Positions 24,388 to 33,911 of a DNA stretch of 64,000 bases are shown in pieces. Where the stretch lies: contig CM019064.1 in assembly GCA_009667805.1 (NCBI GenBank), forward strand, positions 77,560,400 to 77,624,399, given 5' to 3'. The notes beneath the pieces are model-generated. The model saw only the letters and a list, made by a program, of their open reading frames with translations, was not told where the DNA came from and made no database searches. Source of the DNA: Leptobrachium leishanense (lineage: Eukaryota > Chordata > Amphibia > Anura > Megophryidae). The translations under genes were made by a program, and so were the position numbers. Numbering within the stretch: position 1 is the first letter of the stretch; the number at the start of each line of letters is the position of its first letter.

Positions 24388-25087
24388 CTCACTGTCAGGA
24401 GCCTAGCCACCAGTGTCGCAAGAGAGCTAAAGGCAAGTCAGCTTATAGTGGTGAGAGTAGCAGTGGCCTTCCTAAACCACGCTGATCCAATACCAGATGC
24501 TAATTAATGATCCCTAATCTTCTCTCCATAAAACAGAACCATGCCTATCCCACAATGCTTCTACATTGTACTAGTGAACCTCCACTAGTAGGAAGCTGCC
24601 TCTGGTTCCTATTACCTGTCTGAACTTGTTGTTTACTAATCCCTCTATACCGTCTGCAGTTTGCCTTCGAGGAACCCTTTTGTCTACCAGGAACCCTTTG
24701 TCTACCAGGAACCCTCTGGTTATCAAGAACCCCCTACTTTCAAAGTGCCCTCTGTCTGTTAAAGATCCTCTATCTCCCAAAAACCCTCTACCTCTATTTC
24801 CAGTCTATTTTCTAGATACCTTTAAACTACTTGCTTCTATCTCCTATAGTTTATCCTCTAAGATTATTCTCAATACTATTACTCTCAGCATCCTCTTCCA
24901 TACCTCCCTCCATACCTGACCCAGCCCTGCTCTATCACCTGTCTATTCCTATTCATCTCCTTCAATACCAATATTCTGTTTGTTCCTCTCCTGTTTCTGG
25001 TATATCCATATACTTCTTGTATTATTCTTATATTGTTCCTCTGTCCTTATTTTTTGCTCGGTATGTTCAGGATTGTTTTGTCTACTC

Positions 25088-25989
25088 CAGTGGCGTAACT
25101 AGAAACCTGAGGGCCCTGGTGCAAGAATCCATGAAGGGCCCCCCCAAGAAAATCCATATTTTTACTTTTTTTTTCTGCAATATAAAAATAAAAATAATAA
25201 AAAAAAAAAGAGTACACCATTTATATTAAGGGCCCCCCAGCCCCCACGGTAACGCAGTCCAAACTAAGTGCAGTACTAGTAAGCGACCGGACGATCATTT
25301 GATTTTAATTTGATTTTGAACATAATTACCTGAGTGGCGTGCTGATGCTGAATGATGTTGTGACCGGGACGTTTGTCAGGAGAGACAGTGACTGTCATGG
25401 GCAGTGGGTACTGCACGAGTCTGCTGCAGTGGTGCGGTGGTGGCGTCAGGCCCAGCTGAATGATATACTGTGTCTGACAGTGACTTGACGTGACGTGACC
25501 GGGTCGGAACTCGGAACGTTGTGGCGGCGGCCTCAGAGTGACTGAGTGGGTGAGTGGGAGACCCTAACTGTCACGGCCCAGGAGTCAGCTGCAGCGGTGT
25601 GGCGGGTGGTCGGTGGTGCCGGACAGACTCATGGGACTCACTGGAGCCGCCCGGAGAGGAACAATTCTGGCCGCGGATTAATCCCGGCCCTGCTCTGTCT
25701 CGCTCGACGCTCACTGTCTCCTTGGCCATGCCCATACACACACATGGACACACGTGCGGCCGGAGCTTCTGGAGCCGGCCGGCGAGCGAGCAGGGAGAGG
25801 GGGGAGGAACTTAACTTGTGACGAGCCGAGGCTCATCATCGGAACGCCGATCGCGCTGCTGAAAAAATAGTGCAGCGCTCGCTCGCCACTGCGCCAGTCT
25901 CCACAAGCCAGTGGGCCCCCCTCAAGTGGCGAAATTGCCAGGGCCCGGTCATGATTGTGACCGCTGCGACCCTGGTAGTTCCGCCACTG
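25088..25989. mobile_element. hAT-like non-autonomous element (CAGTGGCGTAACTA family)
   Basis: The ends CAGTGGCGTAACTAG and GTAGTTCCGCCACTG are inverted. The 8-bp GTCTACTC flanks both (25080-25087 and 25990-25997). The 902-bp interior is GC-rich and has overlapping open frames without domains. It sits inside the solo LTR. Confidence 0.9.
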
Positions 25990-26017
25990 GTCTACTCTCC
26001 CATCTTTTAGTTATTCT

Positions 26018-26695
26018 TAGGGATGCGCGTTTCGGGTTTCGGAATTTTCACGAAATTTCCTGATTCGTGCATTCGAATTCGGCCGATTTTCCGAAAATTT
26101 TCAGATCGGAAAACGGCAGATCTGAATTTTTTTTCGAGCCGAAACGAAAACTTTTCGGAATTTTCGAATGGAGTAGAAATGTGTAAAATTGAAATTCATT
26201 TTCGTTCAATTCGTGATTTCGGCTCTATTCCTGATTTCGGTTCCATTTCAGTAATTTCAGACATCGTATTTATATCGCTGATTCTGTAATTAAATTTTGT
26301 ATCATTCCCATCTCAATGTTTCCTTCCTGGAAAACCAGAGAAATCTCAATGTATCCTTCTTGTAAAACATGAGAAATCTCAATGTATCCTTCTTGTAAAA
26401 CATGAGAAATCTCCATGGCAGAATTATCGTATCGGCAGAATTATCATATCGTATAATTATCGTATCCAAAAAACCATTAGTTTACGTCAAAACGAACAGA
26501 CACTTTGAAACGAGGAGAGAACAGACGTTACGAAAAACACGAACATTTCCGAAATCACGAAAAAAAAAGTCGATACGAAAAACGAATTGAAACAAACCAA
26601 ACCGAAATGGAAATCGGCCGAAACGAGTCGAAACGAAAATTGACAAAATCCGAACAAACCAAATCGAACGGAAAAAAAATCCATGCACAAGCCTA
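26018..26695. mobile_element. hAT-like element (TAGGGATG family) with SINE-tail repeats
   Basis: It begins TAGGGATGCGCG and ends CATGCACAAGCCTA. The 8-bp GTTATTCT flanks both sides (26010-26017 and 26696-26703). It is inserted in the same LTR only 20 bp past the duplication of the previous element. The interior is TTTCG/CGAAA-rich and encodes nothing recognisable. Confidence 0.85.
26310..26415 (+). repeat. Tandem copies of a SINE 3' tail
   Basis: GAGAAATCTC, then AATGTATCC, then TTCTTGTAAAACAT recurs about three times with a period near 37 bp. Each unit matches the 3' tail of the SINEs at 16425 and 57880. Confidence 0.7.
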
Positions 26696-26889
26696 GTTAT
26701 TCTCGTTACTGTTTATTAGTTATTCAGTGTCTTCCCTTGCTCTCCCTTGCCCAGTCTCCTGATATTTGTTTACTGCCTTTTTTATGTTTTATTTCTGATA
26801 CTTTTAATAAACCCTCTTGTATATATTTATCTGCATCTCAGTTCCATCATTGCATATTGGGCTCAAAGCTACCAGCTCCTTACACTCAC

Positions 26890-27904
26890 CTTAGTTCAGC
26901 AAATATGTTTACTAAGACAGAAAAAATCAATATACAAAGCACTGACTCATTTCGACCTATTGGTCTTTATCAAAGTGCATATCATAGTATAATACCTGCC
27001 TGCCTCGTGACCTAGTCTTTAAATGGGAACGCTAAGGGGAAATTTGCAAGCAGATTTTGTCTGTTAGTGGTCCTGTTTTAGCAAAGATCAGATGATAAGG
27101 CCCTCAATCATTACTGTTCAACTTGGAATATGGTTCATATTATGTAAAATACAGAAATGACAGTACCCTGCAATACCTTTTGCTTTAGCTCAGTGACCGG
27201 CTATATTATTAATGAGAAACAATATTGCAGTTTAGAATGTCTCAGTAAATTAAACTAGTTGTGTGTAAAGGGAGACATGTTTACTTACAGTAATAATTAA
27301 TGATTGTAAGCATTTGTCCACTTTGTTCAATGTCTTTGAGATCATTTTGACATTGTTTAAGAACATTTTGTATCTGGACCAACACATTACTGAAAGATCT
27401 TTATGTAATGGAATTCATGATGTAGCTCATAAAAAATATCACACCGTATAAGCAGTTGAGAAGAATGGGAACAATTAGCATAACAATTCGTTTTTTTTCT
27501 CTCAATATTTTCCATGCTAATTGCATTCAGATTGCTGGCTGTAGTTTATGGTTTTATATTTAAAAATAATTATTGCGAGGGACATATGTTTTTACACAAA
27601 GCAGTCGCGAAAATACTTGATTTCAGCATTCCAAATAAAAAATATCTTTATTTTGGAATTATATGTTTTGTTAAAATATCTCACATTTGCCAAGTGAAAA
27701 TCATTACATGTATTTTTACAGTTACTTGACAATTGTTTCTCCTTAATGATTTTTATTCTTCATATTTAAATACATATTATTCATATTTAAATACATATAT
27801 ATAAAATCCATAATTTATATTATATACCTGGTAAACCATGGTATCCATGTACTGCACATTTTGTTGAAATGACAAGCTTATTTTTCATAATTGTCAAGTC
27901 TAAG
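26890..27904. other. No recognisable feature
   Basis: AT-rich sequence with ATTCATATTTAAATACATAT duplicated near 27750-27800. No gene is supported. Confidence 0.4.
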
Positions 27905-28255
27905 CATCGTCTGTAAAAAAGTGCGTCCGAACGCATGGCCGTGATTTCATACGGATCCAAAACAGGAAACTTTGGGTGTCTGGACGTTATGTATGGCGGA
28001 CATGAGCAGCGTCTGAGGTCTCCTAATCACGCACACACGCCACTATGCGGACGCAGCACACTCTGTACGTCAGTACTAGCGGTTCGACGTTCTTGCGAAA
28101 ATGTGTTCGTTTGCCGCTTGCGTTGCGCGGCCGAACTTTCGTGCGGCCGTACTTCATGTGTGGGCTTGCATTGGACGTCATTTGCTGCTACCACGGGTAG
28201 CTACCGCGGGTAAACGCACGTTCGCACTGCGTTCGTCTGACCCCAGCCTAACCTT
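27905..28255 (+). mobile_element. Harbinger-like MITE, left-truncated copy
   Basis: It follows 21480-21797 closely: GGACGTTATGT, GCAGCGTCTGA, CTCTGTACGTCAGTA, CGTGCGGCCGTACTTC and the end GCGTTCGTCTGACC. The left terminus is missing. Confidence 0.78.
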
Positions 28256-28469
28256 TTCATTATCAAACATTTGTATATATATTTTTGCATCGAAAACATT
28301 AAAACAACATTTAGCTAACTTACATACTCGTAACATAGTATTTATTATTTTTCTGCAGAGAAACATATTTGTCATTTAGACATACCGTTTTTGTAAAAGA
28401 AAAAAAGTTCAACAAACGTTACTGACGCATAACAACAGCCAGGGAGAGAGCAGAATACAGGGAGAGCTC

Positions 28470-28800
28470 TGGGGTTTCCTGGAAAACCTAAACCACCACA
28501 CTGCAGCGAGGGGCGCCAGGGTTTTTTTGGAGCCCCGCGTGCGTCTCTGACGCATCTTTTTTACACTGCACAGGGTCAAGTGAGGTGTCATTGAAAAGGT
28601 CAGTGTCTGGCCTTTCCAACTATTCCAAGTGTCACCATGTAATGTGTAACAATAGAAAGAGGGAAAAAATAACTGCAAAATTTCCTTTCTTTTATTTTTC
28701 ATTTGTAAGGCAGTGGCATTATGTGCTTTAACTTATAAAGAAAACAATGCCACTGCACTAACTCACCTTCTCAATTCCCACACGGGGACCCAATGTGGAG
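28470..28800 (+). repeat. Repeat flanking the minisatellite/hairpin block, copy 1
   Basis: It is collinear with 29860-30180. Shared blocks include CCACCACACT, AAGTGTAA/ATGTGTAA, the T-rich TTTTATTTTT, CACTGC and ACTCACNTTCTCANTTCC. It is more diverged than the MITE copies. Confidence 0.55.
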
Positions 28801-28855
28801 GTAATGGACTAAAGCATTATTACGTACAAGGTGGAAAGCCTGCCCAGAGGGCAGT

Positions 28856-29425
28856 CTATTGTGGATATACTGCCCTCAGCTCGTGGATACTGCCCTCAGC
28901 TCGTGGATACTGCCCCAGCTCGTGGATACTGCCCCAGGTCGTGGATACTGCCCCAGGTCGTGGATACTACCCTCAGCTCGTGGATACTGCCCCCAGCTCG
29001 TGGATACTGCCCAGGTCATGGATCCCCCAGCTCGTGGATACTGCCCCAGGTCATGGATCCCCAGCTCGTGGATACTGCCCCAGGTCATGGATACTGCCCA
29101 CAGCTTGTGGATACTGCCCCAGGTCATGGATACTGCCCTCAGCTTGTGGATACTGCCCCAGGTCATGGATACTGCCCTCAGCTCGTGGATACTGCCCCAG
29201 GTCATGGATACTGCCCTCAGCTCGTGGATACTGCCCTCAGCTCGTGGATACTGCCCTCAGCTCGTGGATACTGCCCCAGGTCGTGGATACTGCCCTCAGC
29301 TCGTGGATACTGCCCCCAGCTTGTGGATACTGCCCCCAGCACGTGGATACTGCCCCCAGCTCGTGGATACTGCCCCCAGCACGTGGATACTGTCCCCAGC
29401 TCATGGATACTGTCCCCCAGCTCAG
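28856..29425 (+). repeat. Minisatellite, about 20-21-bp unit
   Basis: About 28 tandem copies of a unit near CTCGTGGATACTGCCCCCAG. Variants include GGTC for GCTC and CATGG for CGTGG, and they alternate regularly in parts (CAGGTCATGG with CAGCTTGTGG). Shifts between 19, 20 and 21 bp scatter the reading frames. The long open frames here are repeat artefacts. Confidence 0.95.
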
Positions 29426-29438
29426 ACCCCAGACCAGA

Positions 29439-29841
29439 CATGGGGCGGCTGTTCGAATGCTCTATCGGCATTCGGACAGCCGCCCCATGAGCTCCGCATA
29501 CTTACCTTCCCGAGCGGCGAAGTGAAAGTTTCCCCGCTTCCGGTCGTTGAAGGACCCAAGCCGCGGTCACGTGGGACTCCCACATGACCGCGGCTTGGGT
29601 CCTTCAAAGAGCGGAAGTAAGGGAACTTTCCCTTCGCCGCTCGGGGGTTGGATGCGCGCGGCAGCCGGGTAGAGGCTGCGAGCGCAGCCTCTACCCGGCT
29701 GCTGTGTGCATCTTGTAACCGCCGCGGCGAGCGCACAGCCGGATCGTGCCACGGCGGTTGCATGCGCGCGCAACCAACCGCCGCTGGTTGCGCGCGCATG
29801 CGCAGAGTAAGGCTTGGCGACGGACACGCCAAGCCTTACTC
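29439..29841. repeat. Array of six consecutive GC-rich hairpins
   Basis: Six inverted repeats follow each other with almost no spacer. H1 is 29439-29489 (22-bp arms, one mismatch). H2 is 29509-29645 (arms about 66 bp). H3 is 29661-29702 (19-bp perfect arms). H4 is 29717-29759 (12-bp arms, one mismatch). H5 is 29760-29801 (17-bp perfect arms GCATGCGCGCGCAACCA). H6 is 29805-29841 (15-bp perfect arms GAGTAAGGCTTGGCG). Composition is far richer in G, C and CpG than the surroundings. It directly follows the minisatellite. It is probably part of a non-autonomous foldback element, but no ends or target duplication were found. Confidence 0.88.
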
Positions 29842-29859
29842 AATTATAGTATAGATTGG

Positions 29860-30180
29860 TTCAGCTAATACACAAGCCACCACACTACTGCAAGGAGAGC
29901 AAGGGAACTTTGGACCCCTGTATTCCTATTGTTTCCCACCAACAAAATCAAGTTAGGTGTTTTTGGACAAGTCAGAGCCTGCCCTTTCTACAGATACCAA
30001 ACATGACCATGTCAAGTGTAAACAAAAAAAAAACACAAACTAAAAAGTATTTTATTTTTTTATTTTTTGGTTCAAAGCAATAGCATTGTCCATTTGTCAC
30101 ATATAAAATGAGCAAATGAGCAATATCACTGCCATTACTCACTTTCTCATTTCCTACGCCAGGAGCAAAGTCAGTGTTTC
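29860..30180 (+). repeat. Repeat flanking the minisatellite/hairpin block, copy 2
   Basis: This is the counterpart of 28470-28800 in the same orientation. The pair brackets the minisatellite and hairpin array. Confidence 0.55.
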
Positions 30181-30471
30181 ATGCGTAGTCATATTATTTA
30201 TAAAACACAATGCACCAAAACAGAAGCGAAAATTTACAGTTTTTGCAGTTTTAGATAAAATTGTATATTTTCTCATAAATCGGAATCCATTACTGCATAT
30301 TTCTATTTCTTTTTAACACGAGTAACCCATAGAATATATTAGCACAAAGGTTTTGCTAATAAAATTAACAAAATAATTTTACAAGCTGTAAATCACTGAA
30401 ACCTGAATTGAAATTTAATATTAAAAAAAATTGTTATAGCATTCTGATGCTACATGATGTATACACATTTG
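30181..30471. other. AT-rich, no feature
   Basis: Nothing supported. Confidence 0.4.
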
Positions 30472-30748
30472 GGGTTATTCAGAGAGGTCCAAAATGTCAC
30501 CAAAATGTAACTGGACACTGAAATTCAGTGTACGGTGACATTTTTGGACCATTTGGCTTTTCAGAGAGCAGGCAGTTCGCCAAATTTTTGCGAATTGCCT
30601 GCACGTACAGTGCCTGTTTGAAGGCAGTGAAATCCCCATAGAGAAGCAATGGTTCATCTATTCAGAGAACACCGAACAGCAGTGAAAAGTTGCTGAAATG
30701 CCCTGCTGTTCGGTGGTTTCATACGTCAGGTTAATTCAGGACAACCCC
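30472..30748 (+). repeat. GGGTTATTCAGAGAG-ended repeat, unit 1
   Basis: It begins GGGGTTATTCAGAGAGGTCC. Its interior contains GGCAGTTCGCCAAATTTTTG, CGAATTGCCTGCAC and GTGAAATCCCCATAGAGAAG, shared with 30952-31228. AT-rich hAT-type module sequence (CATAGGCTTCAATGTTAAAA) follows both units. Confidence 0.7.
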
Positions 30749-30951
30749 ATAGGCTTCAATGTTAAAAATATTCCCATTTTAACTCAATATCTAATAAACC
30801 GTTTTTTTATTCTGCAGTAAAAAGTCTCTTTATAGATTTTTTTAGGCATTTTTGGGGATTTTTTAGACAATTTATTTTTCCTTTTTTTGTAAAAGAGTTT
30901 TTTCTTTTTTCTGTTACAGACCTTTTTATTATCATTCATAGGACATTATCA

Positions 30952-31228
30952 GGGTTATTCAAAGAGATCCGAATGGCTGCCGAAAGGGAACCGAACGCTG
31001 AAAATAAGCATTCGGTTACCTTTCTTGGCCATTCGGCTATCCAGAGACCAGGCAATTCGCCAAATCTTGGCGAATTGCCTGCACATACGGTGCCTGCTCG
31101 AGGGCAGTGAAATCCCCATAGAGAAGCAATGCTTCATCTATTCAGAGAACAAAAACCAGCAGTGAAAGGTTCCCTAAATGCCCTGTCATTCGGTGGTTTA
31201 ATTCGGCAGGTTTAATCAGGCGAATCCC
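30952..31228 (+). repeat. GGGTTATTCAGAGAG-ended repeat, unit 2
   Basis: Direct counterpart of 30472-30748, about 480 bp downstream, with the same order of blocks and roughly 80 percent visual similarity. The AT-rich piece downstream is also repeated, so a unit of nearly 500 bp has been duplicated or both belong to one composite element. Confidence 0.7.
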
Positions 31229-31289
31229 ATAGGCTTCAATGTTAAAAATATTCCCGTTTTAATTCAATATGTAATAAACCGTTGATTAT

Positions 31290-31799
31290 AATCAGGGGTC
31301 AAGTCCTTAAAAAAGAAGTGTAGGAACTCGCCAATGTTCTGTTCCCCACTTAGCACTTATCTAGCACTTAACACAAAAATTCCCTCAAACCTGATATATT
31401 TATGTATATATGTGGATTTTAGCAAAAATAAATAACTCTTATATTTTTTGTGACTTAACAGGGAAAGAAATGATTGAACAACTGAATACAAGCTTTATAG
31501 TGTATGGGACCAATGGGGACTGAGTTCCCTCTGCAAAAATAGTGGAGGAACTGAGTTCGCTTGAATGTTTGAAAAGTGAAACGCTGTTTGCAAAGAAACT
31601 ACTGAGCGAAAATGTCTGAAATTTACATATGAGGTCCAAGGAATGATAATAAAAAGGGCTGTTACAGAAAAAATAAGTAAAGTTAGAAACAAAATCCCGA
31701 AAAATGCTTAAAATATCCTAAAAAAAATCTATAAAGAGACTCTTTGCTGCAGAATATTATAATCAGGTGTGAAGTCCAGGGGGAACTTGTGGGAACTCA
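31290..31799. other. AT-rich insertion-like stretch, unassigned
   Basis: ATTATAATCAGG appears at both ends (about 31285 and 31757), each followed by GGTCAAGTCC or TGTGAAGTCC. This suggests a duplicated element boundary. No gene. Confidence 0.35.
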
Positions 31800-33911
31800 A
31801 GCGTTAGGATTACACAGTCCTAATGTTAATCACGCCCCGCTGCGGTTAACCGAAAAATGAACCACAGCAAGGAGCTGTTGCTAACTGACTCCGCTTCTGC
31901 AGAATCCGTTATCACCAGCTTCAAATCCCCCCAAAAATCACATACTTACCTCTCATCCCGCGGTGAGAACGGTGGCCCGATCCGCATCCTCTAGCTGCTG
32001 GTAGCAGAGTGAGACTTGATAGATATTCTGGCAAGCACCACAGGAATGGCCACATCCAGTGATGAGAGATAGCTGCTTTGTCACCAGACCCAGTGAGCAT
32101 ACAGGAACAACTCGAGTGAGAACAAAAGAACCAGGACACAAGTGCTGCCTTAAGTGGTTTCCTTTACTCTGGGGGCAAAATTCATGCCTTCAGTAGTTTT
32201 ATCAAACATGGGAGCATCACAGATTCATGGATTACAAACCAATAAAGAATCAATACGTCAGCATTATAGGAAGAGGTGTTTTTTCTACTTTTGGGCAGTA
32301 CCTAAACTTACACAAACATTTCCTGTACTAGCCTAGTAGGCACGCCTAAATTGACATCACAGCTATATCCTATTCTAGGAATAGGAATGTTCCATAGGAT
32401 GTATTTAAACAATTGACCATGGACCATGTGTATCCTTCCCTTCCTCTCGGCTGGTCAGCCTCTCATAGTTTCTAGAGGAAATGAAATTGAATAGAACATC
32501 TGCACTTCATGGTAAAACAGGAAACCAAGAGAGACCATACTCAGCATTACCTCATGATCAGGCATTTGCTGAGCAGTCAATCTGGCCCTATATATTTATA
32601 TAGATATCAAATATTACTAGAATATAGAAATATGAATTCAATGAATTATCTACCATATTAAAATACCTTTCAAGACTGGGGGGAAAAGTCCACAGTCTCC
32701 CTCTGTGAATCACTCCATGGACCTGCAGGATCTCGCGAGAGGTGAGATCCTGCAGGTTATGTGACCGACAGTCAAAAGCCTCAATGCAGTCCTATGGACT
32801 CCATGGAGGGGATGCCCGCAGTGGCCCTTAGCGCTGCCTTGAGTGTCCTGAGGCTTTGCGCTGAGTTACTGGGCAGACTGCTGAATCAGCACCTACCCTG
32901 TAATATGGAGCTAAAACAGGGACGCTAAGGAGAAACCTGCAGGCGCAGATTTTCCTCCTTAGTGTCCCCTTTTTAGCAGGCAGCATGTAACACAATTCCG
33001 TAATTGTGGTTTCTGTAAGAAAATGAGGATCGAACCACTTTCTTTTTGTATTGTGATAATTGCAAGTAAGGTGCAGGTCCTGGATCGGAGGTTATAGAAT
33101 GAGGGAACTGCTGGGGGAAGTAGCCTATTCAGGTAAAGTGGTAGCTTCCCAGAAAAGCTCTTAAACACCTGGGGCAGCATTACATGCTGCCTGCTAAAAA
33201 GGGGACACTAAGGAGGAAATTCTGCGCCTGCAGGTTTCTCCTTAGCGTCCCTGTTTTAGCTCCATATTACAGGGTAGGTGCTGATTCAGCAGTCTGCCCA
33301 GTAACTCAGCGCAAAGCCTCAGGACACTCAAGGCAGCGCTAAGGGCCACTGTGGGCATCCCCTCCATGGAGTCCATAGGACTGCATTGAGGCTTTTGACT
33401 GTCGGTCACATAACCTGCAGGATCTCACCTCTCGCGAGATCCTGCAGGTCCATGGAGTGATTCACAGAGGGAGACTGTGGACTTTTTCCCCCAGTCTCAC
33501 TCTGCTCCCAGCAGCTAGAGGATGCGGATCAGGCCACCGTTCTCACCGCGGGATGAGAGGTAAGTATGTGATTTTTGGGGGGATTTGAAGCTGGTGATAA
33601 CGGATTCTGCAGAAGCGGAGTCAGTTAGCAACAGCTCCTTGCTGTGGTTCATTTTTCGGTTAACCGCAGCGGGGCGTGATTAACATTAGGACTGTGTAAT
33701 CCTAACGCTAATTAACTCTTTACGCTCCCCATGTTAAGCATAGGAAGCGCAAAGTACAGTAAACTCGTGCAATCTCTGAATCGCTAACAGGTTCTTTAAT
33801 ATGTTAGCGTTCGGATCGTAATATGGTCGGCCCACATTAGGGCCACTTAACCTAATGTTAATGCTCACACAGCTGAGCGCAAATGTTAGCGTTAAGTATG
33901 TAATAGAGCCC
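31800..33911. mobile_element. Large foldback element with about 530-bp inverted arms
   Basis: The left arm (31800-32016 plus 32678-32990) and the right arm (33180-33712) are near-perfect inverted copies around a loop of about 189 bp. Blocks such as CTCTCGCGAGATCCTGCAGG and GGTTAACCGCAGCGGGGCG lie in both. The right side continues to TGTAATAGAGCCC at 33911, the terminus of the GGGCTCTATTAC MITE group. The left outer end is missing. The arms carry the U1-complementary motif ATACTTACCT or its complement. The left arm is split by an LTR-like insertion. Confidence 0.85.
32017..32672. mobile_element. LTR-like insertion inside the foldback arm
   Basis: This 656-bp segment is absent from the right arm, which gives an in-window empty site. 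It begins TGATAG and ends CTTTCA, and AGACT flanks both sides (32012-32016 and 32673-32677), as for an LTR with 5-bp target duplication. It lacks obvious LTR regulatory features, so the class is uncertain. Confidence 0.65.

Larger units (their letters stand above)
24393..26884 (+). mobile_element. Solo LTR with two nested hAT-like elements
   Basis: It begins TGTCAGGAGC and ends GCTCCTTACA, inverted LTR termini. CTCAC flanks both sides (24388-24392 and 26885-26889), a 5-bp target duplication. Without the two nested elements and their duplications the LTR would be about 896 bp. AATAAA near 26804 is a plausible polyadenylation signal in the R region, and the tail after it reads CATATTGGGCTC. The first part contains short direct repeats of TCTACCAGGAACCC (24680-24720). 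No internal retroviral domain is present. Confidence 0.82.

Noticed and set aside
25300..25950. GC-rich stretch as a CpG-island promoter
   Set aside because: It lies entirely inside a hAT-like element with an exact 8-bp target duplication.
28713..29587. 270-, 219- and 242-aa open frames with repeated VDTAP-type peptides
   Set aside because: Translation of the 20-21-bp minisatellite in three phases; no initiation context or splice support.
28856..29841. CRISPR-like array
   Set aside because: The repeats are contiguous without unique spacers, and the context is vertebrate.
30475..31137. Two similar 60-codon minus-strand ORFs
   Set aside because: They arise from the duplicated repeat at 30472-30748 and 30952-31228. 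Substitutions are not biased to synonymous positions by eye.
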